DNA of 8,678 nucleotides, taken from contig JBBQNE010000137.1 of the NCBI GenBank assembly GCA_038329675.1, positions 1-8,678 of the forward strand. Direction: 5' to 3'. Positions 1 through 7,164 of the stretch are shown here, one piece after another. The notes beneath the pieces were generated by a model. That model was not told the origin of the DNA, searched no databases, and saw nothing but the letters and a program-made list of their open reading frames with translations. Source of the stretch: JANXVY01 sp038329675 (GTDB lineage: Bacteria; Pseudomonadota; Alphaproteobacteria; Rhizobiales; Hyphomicrobiaceae). Within the stretch, counting starts at the first letter, position 1, and each line of letters begins with the position of its first letter. Both the position numbers and the translations under genes were made by a program.

Positions 1-472
1 TTGATCTTGAGGCCAGCGTTTCGATCGATTGGCCTTGGGCAAGAGCGTAGTTGACGGTCGTCAACAGCCGGTCGTTGCCCTCGCCTTCAGCTTCGATAAC
101 GACGTCGTTGGCGTTGTCGACGTAATAGGTGTCGTCGCCCAAACCGCCGATCATGGTGTCTGCGCCAGCGCGTCCGTCGAGGCGGTCGTTGCCGCCGCCG
201 CCGATCAACGTTTCGGAGCCAGTGTGGCCAACGATCGTGTTGTCAAGTTCGTTGCCGGTTAGGGTTAGCCCCTCGATTGATCGTGAAGCTAGTGTTTCAA
301 TTGAGAGACCAGCGGCGAGCGTGTAGTTCACTGTAGTTTCGAGCCGGTCATTTCCTTCGCCCTCTGCTTCCACAACGACGTCATTCGCGTTGTCGACGAA
401 ATAAGTGTCGTTACCCAGGCCGCCGATCATCGTGTCGGCACCGGCACCGCCATCAAGGCGGTCATTGCCGCC
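1..472 (-). repeat. 92-residue (276-base) tandem repeat in the RTX gene
   Basis: One complete copy (197-472) is followed in frame by a second (1-196) cut by the window edge. Each copy opens with GGNDRLDG, runs through GADTMIGGLG and VDNANDVV, and reaches TTVNY and SIETLASRS. Over the 65 shared residues, 57 are identical, while about half of the codons differ synonymously. A more distant relative of 87 residues lies at 1412-1672 (GGAGNDTYIV, FTLAANVENL). This combines RTX nonapeptides with the common YxVDxAxDVV-type beta-roll extension. More copies probably follow beyond the left edge. Confidence 0.85.
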
Positions 473-3400
473 GTTTCCAATTAACTCATTGGCCGTGGAC
501 GAGCCGACAAGAATGTCGGCATAGCTCGAGCCGATCGCGTTTTCGATGCTGGTCAAAGTGTCGGTTGTCGCGGCCGGACCGGTCTCGATGACGATGCCAG
601 TTGCGAGATTAACTCGGACGGCCGACGTTGCGGTCGCATAGTCGACCGTATCGCGTCCATCGCCTCCGTTGATCACATCTGAGCCCGCGCCGGGCAGGAA
701 TAGATCGTCTCCCGATGTGCCGGTCAATTGATCGGCGCCGCTTGTGCCTGTGATGATGCTGACGGCTGGATCGAGACCGCGTGCGTCGACGGTCAAGCTT
801 GCGGTCGCCGTTGACCGTTCGCCGTTGGCTGCCTGGATCGTGTAGGTGAAGGAAACGATGCCAACGTAGGCTGGTGTTGTGGTCAGCACGACGGAGCCGT
901 CGGCGTCGAGGACGACGGTACCGACGTCGGACGCGCCAACGGCAACGATGCTTAAGCCTTCACCACGGTCGTTGTAGAGGAATGCTTCGGCTGGAATGAC
1001 AACGGTTGATCCAAACAGGAAGACCTGAACGTCGTCATTGGCGCGCGGCGGTTCAGCATTCAAAATCGGCGGGGCCATGGCCAACAGATCGGCCCGGGTG
1101 AGGGTCGAACCGTTTTGGAGTTCGATGACCTCGATGCCTTCGCCGCGCATGAACCCTTCAAGCGTAACGCGGCCACCATTGGGGAAATCCAGGATCAGAT
1201 CATCTGGTGCAGCGACGAGGCGATAGGCGCGCATCCCGGCCTCGTCGAGTTCGCCGGTCAGAGACAACTTGTCGGTGTCGGTGGCCGCGCCCGTATCGCG
1301 AATACGGATCGAGCCCTCGTCGGTGAAGTAAAGATACGTGTCGTTGCCTTCGCCGCCATCGAGCGTGTCGTCTCCGCCACCGCCGTAGAGCGCGTCGTTG
1401 CCGAGCCCGCCAAATAGTGTGTTGTTGGAGGTGTTGCCCTCGATCGTATTTGCAAGTTCGTTGCCGACGCCGATGGCCGCGCTACCAACAAGCTTGAGAT
1501 TTTCGACGTTGGCGGCCAACGTGAAATTGACCGACGAATTAACTTGATCGATGCCGCGGCCAGCGCTCTCGATGACAACATCCCCCGCGTCGGCGACGAT
1601 GTAGGTATCATTACCCGCGCCGCCAGACAGTGTGTCGTTGCCCGCGCCGCCATCAAGGATATCGTCGCCGCCGTTGGTCGTGATGGTGTCATTGCCATCG
1701 CCGCCAAAGACTTCGTCGTCGCCGTCGCTGGTTATGACGATGTCGTCGCCAGCGTCGGCGAGAACGACTGTGGCTTGGTCGATCGGGCCGATGATGGTGT
1801 CGGACGTGACGCTACCAATGAGTTGTTCTTTGGTGGGAGTGTCTTCTTCGTCGGGACGCGGCGGGGCAACGGGCTGCTCGCCAAAGCCGGTGAACAATTG
1901 ACCACCGTTGGTGATTAAATTGACGGCTTCGTCCCAATTTGGCGATGCCGAGACGACGCCAAGCACGCCTTCGATTTCATCGTCGACAAAGCTGACGACG
2001 GGGAAGCTCAGGCCGTAGTCGCCGGATTTGTAGTTTAGGATCCGGATGTAGACGGGGTTTTCAAGCTCGGCGCCAAAGCCTGGCACATCTTCGCCGTTTG
2101 GCCCTCGCTCCGGGAAGAAGGTTGGAGCGCGAAGCCCTGGGAAGAGTTGGATGACAAGATCGGTACCTTCGCGCACGTAGGCAATCGAGCCTGCGAAGGT
2201 TATGACGCCAGCGGTTAAGTCGGTGTTGTTGACCTGTTGGCTTTGGGTTTGGTGCGTGAAGAAGCCGAGGAAATCATCTTCGGTTTCACCTTCATAGTCG
2301 ATGCCACCGCTCAGCTTAAACAATGAGCTTGAGGCGAACGCGTCAAGCGTGCCGCTGAAGAAACCATACGAGACAAACAGTTCATCGCCAGCATCACCAC
2401 CTGCCAGAATAAGTTCGGTGGCGACATCTTCGGTTGACCGCGCCGAGACGACGAAATCATCTTCGCCAGCGCCACCTTCTGCAAACGTCCGGCCTGCGCC
2501 AGCGATGATGATGTCGTTGCCATCGCCGCCCAAAATTTCGATATCGTAGCCGCGATCGCCGGTTCGCCCGCCAGCGGTCGTATTGCGGGCATCAATCAGG
2601 TCGGAGCCGCCGCCGCCGTCAAACCTAAGTATCTCGCTCGGCAAATAGACGATGTCGTCGAAATCGGTGCCGACAATGTCTTCAGCGTTCGCGATCCACC
2701 ACGCATCAGAGTTACCGGTGTTGCCAATTTCGAGGCGGAACTCGAATGGGTCGACGGGCGTGAACGTGATCGGCGATTTGAGGTTTCGGAAGTTGAATTG
2801 GTCGCCGTATCCGCCGTTATCGCCGCCGAGGTCGAAGCGGATTTTCTGGTAGGTGATGACGACACCTTCGCCAACGAAAATCTGGTCGGATTGCTGGCTG
2901 AACACGAAGTCAAAAACAGACGCGAGCCAGTCGATTGCGCCTGAGCGGTTACCGCGCCCTTCGGCCAGGACAACGAGATCATGCGTTCGGCCGGGGATCC
3001 GAAATTCGTTCAGCTCAACCAGGATAGCGCCAGCGCCAGCGTAGCTGATCCTGTTTTGCCCATCGGCTTCATAGCTGTAGCGCGGATCGCCGCCGTGGTA
3101 GATGTTGCGGCCAGATGACCAGATGAAACTATCGTTGCCGCGGCCACCGAAAAATTTCTCGACGCGGAAGCCGCCCGGATCGTCGGTGCCCGTCAAGATG
3201 TCGTTGCCGTCGCCGCCCGACAGCGTGTTGAAGTTGATGGTTGGGAGGGTCAGCCGGTCGTCGGCGCCCGTTCCCAAATAGGTTGCAAGCCCGAAGGTGG
3301 AACGCAGGCCCCATGGCGCGTAGTCGTTGGCGTCGATCCCCGCTTGCCAAAGTACGGAGGCGAGGGCGGACGACGAGTTCTGCGTTGGATAGATCGAGTA

Positions 3401-3793
3401 ATCCCACCCGAACGCGTAGTATTCAAAGCCGCCGGTGTTGATCCCCGAAGCGTAACGGGACATTTCGGTCCAGGCGAGCGATTCAATTCCAGCGATTGGC
3501 AGCGGTCGGCTTCCGCGACGCTCAGGCGTGCCGATCTCGGCGATCAGGTCTGCGCCTGTCAGGCTGTTATTCGCCCGCGACAGGGTCAAAGTCCCAGATG
3601 CGCCTAGAACGGATAATCTGGGTAACGCGGAGTCTGGCTGGACGGATAAGACGCCTTCCATGACGAACCAGTTGTCTTGTGGAACGTCGCCAGCGAAACG
3701 TGACCGATCGTTGGTGGTCTGGAGGTGATCAAGACCAAACCAGCCAAGAAAAAATCGGCCGATTGGAACGTATTCGATCCGAATGCTCGGCAT
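1..3793 (-). CDS. Large RTX (hemolysin-type calcium-binding) protein, C-terminus outside the window
   Basis: The reading frame is open from ATG 3793-3791 to the left edge: 1264 codons and no stop. An in-frame TGA lies upstream with no other ATG between, which fixes the start; a GGTGGGGGG stretch just before it may serve as ribosome binding site. There is no signal peptide, as expected for type I secretion substrates, whose export signal is C-terminal (here not visible). Modules by residue: 1-185, an N-terminal domain like those heading other large alphaproteobacterial RTX proteins (my recollection); RTX motifs at 193-202 (GGDGNDILTG), degenerate ones around 370-445; a beta-rich module near 525-604; an acidic/proline linker about 640-655; canonical RTX nonapeptides 690-735 and 786-820; a hemolysin-related domain (PF06594-like) 825-904; a cadherin-like/Big_9-type domain 918-1004 (ANDD near the start, SFTYTI near the end); more RTX from 1010 on. 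The Asp/Gly repeats should form calcium-binding beta-rolls outside the cell. Role (adhesin, surface layer, enzyme or toxin) cannot be assigned; no catalytic motif was recognised. Confidence 0.93.
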   Translation of the reverse strand, partial: MPSIRIEYVPIGRFFLGWFGLDHLQTTNDRSRFAGDVPQDNWFVMEGVLSVQPDSALPRLSVLGASGTLTLSRANNSLTGADLIAEIGTPERRGSRPLPIAGIESLAWTEMSRYASGINTGGFEYYAFGWDYSIYPTQNSSSALASVLWQAGIDANDYAPWGLRSTFGLATYLGTGADDRLTLPTINFNTLSGGDGNDILTGTDDPGGFRVEKFFGGRGNDSFIWSSGRNIYHGGDPRYSYEADGQNRISYAGAGAILVELNEFRIPGRTHDLVVLAEGRGNRSGAIDWLASVFDFVFSQQSDQIFVGEGVVITYQKIRFDLGGDNGGYGDQFNFRNLKSPITFTPVDPFEFRLEIGNTGNSDAWWIANAEDIVGTDFDDIVYLPSEILRFDGGGGSDLIDARNTTAGGRTGDRGYDIEILGGDGNDIIIAGAGRTFAEGGAGEDDFVVSARSTEDVATELILAGGDAGDELFVSYGFFSGTLDAFASSSLFKLSGGIDYEGETEDDFLGFFTHQTQSQQVNNTDLTAGVITFAGSIAYVREGTDLVIQLFPGLRAPTFFPERGPNGEDVPGFGAELENPVYIRILNYKSGDYGLSFPVVSFVDDEIEGVLGVVSASPNWDEAVNLITNGGQLFTGFGEQPVAPPRPDEEDTPTKEQLIGSVTSDTIIGPIDQATVVLADAGDDIVITSDGDDEVFGGDGNDTITTNGGDDILDGGAGNDTLSGGAGNDTYIVADAGDVVIESAGRGIDQVNSSVNFTLAANVENLKLVGSAAIGVGNELANTIEGNTSNNTLFGGLGNDALYGGGGDDTLDGGEGNDTYLYFTDEGSIRIRDTGAATDTDKLSLTGELDEAGMRAYRLVAAPDDLILDFPNGGRVTLEGFMRGEGIEVIELQNGSTLTRADLLAMAPPILNAEPPRANDDVQVFLFGSTVVIPAEAFLYNDRGEGLSIVAVGASDVGTVVLDADGSVVLTTTPAYVGIVSFTYTIQAANGERSTATASLTVDARGLDPAVSIITGTSGADQLTGTSGDDLFLPGAGSDVINGGDGRDTVDYATATSAVRVNLATGIVIETGPAATTDTLTSIENAIGSSYADILVGSSTANELIGNGGNDRLDGGAGADTMIGGLGNDTYFVDNANDVVVEAEGEGNDRLETTVNYTLAAGLSIETLASRSIEGLTLTGNELDNTIVGHTGSETLIGGGGNDRLDGRAGADTMIGGLGDDTYYVDNANDVVIEAEGEGNDRLLTTVNYALAQGQSIETLASRS

Positions 3794-4151
3794 TTGTGAC
3801 CCCCCACCGCATTGAACAACTTCAAGTATTTTCGCTCAGTTCTCGGAGTATGCCCACGCGCAGGTTGTGCTGACAGCGCTGACAATCCCATGTTTATCGC
3901 ATCATTACGGGTTTGGTTAAAGAGCAGTTCATATTTTTTCTATCGGTAGTTGTGCGCTTGCGAAGGTCCCGCTGCGGCGCATCAAACCGCGAGGTCGAGA
4001 TTGACAAGTGGGGCTTGGTGCTTCACGTCACTGACGATATTGGTTGGAGACCATCCCGCCATTCCACGTCCGCCAGCGAGTTTCGCTGCCGGGCGCAATT
4101 GCTATTGTGGCGTTGGTCATTGCGGCCAACTCCAAGTCAAAGGCACCAACC
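3794..4151. other. Gene-free stretch between divergent RTX and GST genes
   Basis: These 358 bases hold no protein I can support. They should contain the promoters for both the RTX gene (leftward) and the GST gene (rightward). A TTGACA hexamer stands at 4001-4006 on the plus strand but lacks a good -10 partner. On the minus strand, TTTAAC (3921-3916) and GATAAA (3898-3893) are 17 bases apart, a weak promoter-like pair. A direct repeat TGACA-GCGC-TGACA lies at 3871-3884. An AT-rich run stands around 3930-3940. None of these is strong enough to call as a site. Confidence 0.5.
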
Positions 4152-4790
4152 ATGGCGACGTTGTGGGGTCGGACGACATCGGCCAACGTTCAAAAGGCAA
4201 TGTGGGCGCTCGCTGAAGCTGGCGTGGCGTATGAGCGGGTCGATGCTGGCGGCGCATTCGGAGGCCTTGATACGCCCGAGTTCACCGCGATGAACCCCAA
4301 TCGGCTCATCCCGGTGCTCAAAGATGGCGATATGGTCTTGTGGGAGAGCGAGACGATCGTTCGCTACGTGGCATCGGTTTACGGACGCGGGACGTTGTGT
4401 CCAGCTGACCCCAAGCAGGCCGCGATTGCGGATCAGTGGATGATGTTTTCGGCCACGACGTTGCAACCGGAAATCATCGGAACGTGTTTCATGCAGCTGG
4501 TTCGAACCGCAGCAAAAGACCGCAATTTGGCGTTGATCGCGGCATCGGCGCAAAAAGTTGGCGACAAGCTCGGTTTGCTTGATCGGCAGCTTGCGGGGCG
4601 TCCGTTCATGCTCGGCGATCAGCTGACGATGGCTGATATTTCGGCTGGCACGTTGATGTATCGGTATTTCACGCTGCCGATGACACGACCTGCTTTGCCT
4701 AACGTTGAGGGGTGGTATGGGCGATTATCGCAACGGCCCGCGTATCAGTCGAGTGCGATGGTCGATTACTCGACGCTGATGGTCGCTTAA
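4152..4790 (+). CDS. Glutathione S-transferase family protein
   Basis: This 212-residue cytosolic protein has the two-domain GST layout and a normal family length. The N-terminal thioredoxin-like domain (about 1-78) carries TTSANVQK with Ser10 as the likely glutathione-activating residue, the cis-proline in RLIPVL (Pro54) and the glutathione-binding pair Glu65-Ser66 in LWESETIVRY. The helical C-terminal domain (about 88-205) contains the N-capping-box segment GDQLTMADIS (Asp162). The family joins glutathione to electrophiles or reduces peroxides and disulfides; the substrate cannot be told. ATG 4152 is chosen because MATLWGRTTS is the expected start of the first beta strand and AAAGG lies 8 bases upstream. 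An in-frame TTG at 4044 would add 36 unlike residues. Its stop codon shares one base with a possible small ORF (TAATG), and ffh follows on the same strand, so co-transcription with ffh is possible. Confidence 0.92.
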   Translation: MATLWGRTTSANVQKAMWALAEAGVAYERVDAGGAFGGLDTPEFTAMNPNRLIPVLKDGDMVLWESETIVRYVASVYGRGTLCPADPKQAAIADQWMMFSATTLQPEIIGTCFMQLVRTAAKDRNLALIAASAQKVGDKLGLLDRQLAGRPFMLGDQLTMADISAGTLMYRYFTLPMTRPALPNVEGWYGRLSQRPAYQSSAMVDYSTLMVA

Positions 4791-4870
4791 TGATGCCTAT
4801 TAGGATGCCAATAAGAATGCCCGTCAGACTATTTGGGTCCGCCATCAATTCGCAACGGAAGGTCGCTTAG
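4790..4870 (+). CDS. Possible 26-residue small ORF with MPIR repeats between GST and ffh
   Basis: The ATG at 4790-4792 overlaps the GST stop codon by one base (TAATG), an arrangement that allows translational coupling. The frame reads MMPIRMPIRMPVRLFG and ends in QRKVA before TAG at 4868-4870, six bases ahead of the ffh ATG. It is strongly basic and has no recognisable family. Its repeated part is encoded by three 12-base units. Three of its Arg codons are AGG or AGA and one Ile codon is ATA, all unlike the neighbouring genes. The frame covers the GGAAGG (4857-4862) that is the best ribosome binding site for ffh, so ribosomes reading it would pass over the ffh initiation region. It may be a leader peptide, a small protein or a chance frame through a short tandem repeat. 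No homology is known to me. Confidence 0.3.
   Translation: MMPIRMPIRMPVRLFGSAINSQRKVA
4792..4827 (+). repeat. Three tandem 12-base units between GST and ffh
   Basis: Three adjacent units read GATGCCTATTAG, GATGCCAATAAG and AATGCCCGTCAG. The first two match at 10 of 12 positions, the first and third at 8 of 12. The period is a multiple of three, so in one frame each unit gives an MPIR or MPVR peptide. The units start directly behind the GST stop codon. Confidence 0.75.
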
Positions 4871-4876
4871 CCGCCC

Positions 4877-6538
4877 ATGTTTCAGTCGCTGTCCGACCGA
4901 CTAAATGGCGTCCTCGATAAAATTCGGGGTCGCGGTGCGCTGACCGAAAGCGACGTCGCCGAAGCCATGCGGGAGGTGCGGCGCGCGTTACTCGAAGCCG
5001 ATGTGGCGCTCGATGTGGTGCGCGGGTTCGTCGATGCGGTGAAGGCCAAGGCCGTCGGGCAAGAGGTCATCCGTTCGGTCAAGCCGGGGCAGATGGTCGT
5101 CAAGATCGTTCATGACGAACTGGGTGCCGTTTTGGGGTCGGATGCTGAGCCGATTGTCCTGTCGGCTGCCCCGCCGCTTGGCATCTTGATGGTTGGCCTG
5201 CAGGGCTCGGGCAAGACAACGACGACGGCCAAGATCGCCTATCGGCTGACCAACCGCGACCGCCGTAAAGTGCTGATGGCGTCGCTTGATACGCGGCGAC
5301 CGGCCGCGCAAGAACAGTTACGGGTTTTGGGCGAGCAAACCGGCGTTGCGACGCTGCCGATCGTGGTTGGACAGACGCCGGTTCAAATCGCCAAGCGGGC
5401 GCAGGATGCAGCTAGGCTCGGCGGCTACGATGTTGTCATTTTCGATACGGCTGGCCGGGTCACGGTCGACGATGAACTGATGGCGGAAGCGGCCGAAATC
5501 AAGCGGATCGTCAACCCGCATGAAGTGCTGCTCGTCGTCGATAGTTTGACGGGCCAGGATGCGGTCAATACGGCGACGGCGTTTGACGGGCGGATTGGTA
5601 TCACGGGTACGGTCCTGACGCGGGCTGACGGCGATGGTCGTGGCGGCGCAGCGCTATCGATGCGAGCGGTGACGGGCAAGCCGATCAAGCTGCTCGGCGT
5701 TGGCGAAAAGTGGGATGCGCTGGAAGAGTTCGACCCGAAGCGGGTCGCTGGCCGCATTCTTGGCATGGGCGATATCGTCGGGCTGGTGGAGAAGGCTGCC
5801 GAGACGGTCGATTTCGATAAGGCGCAATCGATCGCGCAGAAGATGCAGAAGGGGATCTTTGATCTCGAAAGCATGGCAGCTCAGCTCGTGCAGATGCAGA
5901 AGATGGGCGGCATGGGCGGCGTGATGGGCATGATGCCGGGCGTACGCGGCATGAAGGATCAACTGGCGGCAGCGGGGATGGACGACCGCATGCTGCGGCG
6001 TCAGCACGCGATTATTCAGTCGATGACGCCGAAGGAGCGACGGCATCCCAAGCTGCTCGACGGCAAGCGCAAAAAGCGGATCGCAGGCGGCTCGGGCACG
6101 AAGGTTGAGGAGATCAACCGGTTACTTAAGCAGCATCGTCAAATGGCCGACATGGTCAAGGAGATGGGCCGCAATCCGGGCATGATGAAAAAGATGATGG
6201 CGAGCATGGGCATCGGCGGCGGCATGGGTGGCCTTGGCGGCATGGGGGCTGCGCCAAGTGCGGCGGAACTGGCGACGATGGAAGCCGAACTGATGAAGCT
6301 CGACTCGAAGGCGATCGAAGCGCTGCCGCCTGAGGTGCGCGCGCAGTTTCCCAGGCTCAATGCGGCTGGTGGATCGGGGCGGGGTGGGACGGCACAAACT
6401 GGCCAAGGGGCGCCGGGATTGCCAGGACCGGTGGGATTACCAGGCCTCAGCGGCATCTCAAGCCGTGGATTGCCTGGTTTATCGGGGCTGCCGGGGCTTG
6501 GCGGCAAGCTACCGGGCTTGCCCGGCAAGAAGAGGTGA
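4877..6538 (+). CDS. ffh: Signal recognition particle protein Ffh (SRP54)
   Basis: Ffh binds 4.5S/SRP RNA and the signal sequences of nascent membrane proteins, and with FtsY delivers ribosomes to the inner membrane in a GTP-driven cycle. The NG domain (about 1-295) shows the expected start MFQSLSDRLN, the P-loop GLQGSGKTTTT (108-117), DTRRPAAQEQL (138-148), DTAGR (190-194), and TRADGDGRGG (248-257), which takes the place of the usual TKxD motif, as I recall for other alphaproteobacterial Ffh. The Met-rich M domain (about 296-445) includes the RNA-binding segment KRKKRIAGGSGT (397-408). At 553 residues it is about 100 longer than E. coli Ffh: after the M domain come a Gly/Met-rich hinge (445-458), a short predicted helix region (460-494) and a collagen-like tail with GLPG repeats ending in GKKR. 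GGAAGG lies 14 bases upstream of the start. rpsP follows after 166 bases on the same strand, the common ffh-rpsP order. Confidence 0.97.
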   Translation: MFQSLSDRLNGVLDKIRGRGALTESDVAEAMREVRRALLEADVALDVVRGFVDAVKAKAVGQEVIRSVKPGQMVVKIVHDELGAVLGSDAEPIVLSAAPPLGILMVGLQGSGKTTTTAKIAYRLTNRDRRKVLMASLDTRRPAAQEQLRVLGEQTGVATLPIVVGQTPVQIAKRAQDAARLGGYDVVIFDTAGRVTVDDELMAEAAEIKRIVNPHEVLLVVDSLTGQDAVNTATAFDGRIGITGTVLTRADGDGRGGAALSMRAVTGKPIKLLGVGEKWDALEEFDPKRVAGRILGMGDIVGLVEKAAETVDFDKAQSIAQKMQKGIFDLESMAAQLVQMQKMGGMGGVMGMMPGVRGMKDQLAAAGMDDRMLRRQHAIIQSMTPKERRHPKLLDGKRKKRIAGGSGTKVEEINRLLKQHRQMADMVKEMGRNPGMMKKMMASMGIGGGMGGLGGMGAAPSAAELATMEAELMKLDSKAIEALPPEVRAQFPRLNAAGGSGRGGTAQTGQGAPGLPGPVGLPGLSGISSRGLPGLSGLPGLGGKLPGLPGKKR

Positions 6539-6660
6539 TGGCTGCGCCTTCCCTTTGACGACGAGCGGGATCTCGTTTGGCGAACTGATCGGATTGATCG
6601 TCGACAAAATCAACCGTGACCGACTTAGCGAACTCACTTCGACTTAGACCAACGCAACCC

Positions 6661-6688
6661 AGTTAAACTCAACTTAGTTAAACTCAAC
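6661..6688 (+). repeat. 13-base direct repeat just upstream of rpsP
   Basis: AGTTAAACTCAAC occurs at 6661-6673 and again at 6676-6688, a period of 15 bases. Each copy contains the dyad AGTT-A-AACT, and a further AACT-T-AGTT dyad spans the junction. The second copy ends next to the rpsP ribosome binding site AAGGA (6690-6694), 10 bases before the ATG. The rest of the ffh-rpsP gap (6539-6660) shows no gene or terminator that I can support. The repeat may be an operator, a leader RNA element or neutral sequence. Confidence 0.7.
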
Positions 6689-6704
6689 GAAGGAAAAAAC
6701 GACA

Positions 6705-7058
6705 ATGCCTGTCAAGATGCGACTATCGCGCGGTGGTGCCAAAAAGCGGCCGTATTATTACATCGTGATTGCCAACGGAACGTCGCCTCGCGACGGGCGC
6801 TATATCGAACAGATCGGGACGTTTAACCCGATGTTGAAGAAAGACGATCCAGCGCGCGTTTCGCTCAACGCAGAGCGTGCGGCCCATTGGCTGAAGTGCG
6901 GGGCACAGCCGACCGACCGCGTTGCGCGGTTCCTCGACAAAGCTGGCCTCATGTCGCGGACGGTGTCGAACAATCCTGACAAGGCAAAGCCGAAGAAGAA
7001 GGCCCAGGAGCGCACGGCCGCTAAGGCAAAGGCTGCGGAGGAAGCAGCGGCGAGCTGA
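6705..7058 (+). CDS. rpsP: 30S ribosomal protein S16
   Basis: S16 is a small subunit protein that binds 16S rRNA and supports 30S assembly. The start MPVKMRLSRGGAKKRPYYYIV, the SPRDGRYIEQIGTFNPM segment (27-43) and GAQPTDRVARFLDKAG (66-81) are the family hallmarks. The conserved core ends near residue 82; a Lys/Ala/Glu-rich tail (93-117) brings the length to 117, longer than the roughly 80 residues of E. coli S16, a type of extension seen in other alphaproteobacteria. AAGGA lies 10 bases before the ATG. It stands behind ffh as in many proteobacteria, but rimM and trmD, which usually follow, are absent: an intrinsic terminator comes 65 bases after the stop codon. Confidence 0.97.
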   Translation: MPVKMRLSRGGAKKRPYYYIVIANGTSPRDGRYIEQIGTFNPMLKKDDPARVSLNAERAAHWLKCGAQPTDRVARFLDKAGLMSRTVSNNPDKAKPKKKAQERTAAKAKAAEEAAAS

Positions 7059-7122
7059 GGCGATCGAGGTCGTTGGCGTTTAGGTCGGGCGGGTCACAGC
7101 GCGTTAAATGGGGGACGGAGTG

Positions 7123-7156
7123 ACGGGTGGAGCCAGAGTTGGCGCCGCCCGTTTTT
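7123..7156 (+). terminator. Intrinsic terminator after rpsP
   Basis: An outer stem pairs ACGGGTGG (7123-7130) with CCGCCCGT (7145-7152), eight pairs with one G-U. After an A/G mismatch, an inner stem GCCA/TGGC closes a GAGT loop. A run of T (7152-7156) follows, so the element works for rightward transcription. It would end the ffh-rpsP transcript. Read leftward it has no T run, so it should not terminate lysR. Confidence 0.85.
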
Positions 7157-7164
7157 CATTGCCG

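Noticed and set aside
29..3728. Many plus-strand frames of 60-125 codons opposite the RTX gene
   Set aside because: They are shadows of the continuous minus-strand RTX frame, whose Gly/Asp-rich codons leave few stops on the other strand; their translations are low-complexity and match no family.
3871..3884. TGACA-GCGC-TGACA as an operator or palindrome
   Set aside because: Only the core CAGCGCTG is palindromic; the flanks are direct and not symmetric, and no regulator can be matched to it.
3893..3921. TTTAAC and GATAAA 17 bases apart on the minus strand as RTX promoter
   Set aside because: Each hexamer matches the consensus poorly (about 3 and 4 of 6), so it cannot be separated from chance.
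4001..4029. TTGACA hexamer as a GST promoter
   Set aside because: No acceptable -10 hexamer lies 16-18 bases downstream (CACGTC at 17).
4044..4151. In-frame TTG extension of the GST gene by 36 residues with a hydrophobic stretch
   Set aside because: ATG 4152 gives the canonical first beta strand and has AAAGG at proper spacing; a leader before a cytosolic GST is not expected.
3913..4293. 126-codon plus-strand frame covering the gap and the GST start
   Set aside because: It overlaps the well-supported GST gene in another frame, and its Arg/Ser/Cys-rich translation looks like a shadow.
6540..6647. Frame after ffh ending in LIGLIVDKINRDRLSELTST
   Set aside because: It has no good start or ribosome binding site in the gap; the only start is a TTG or one inside ffh, and no family is recognised.
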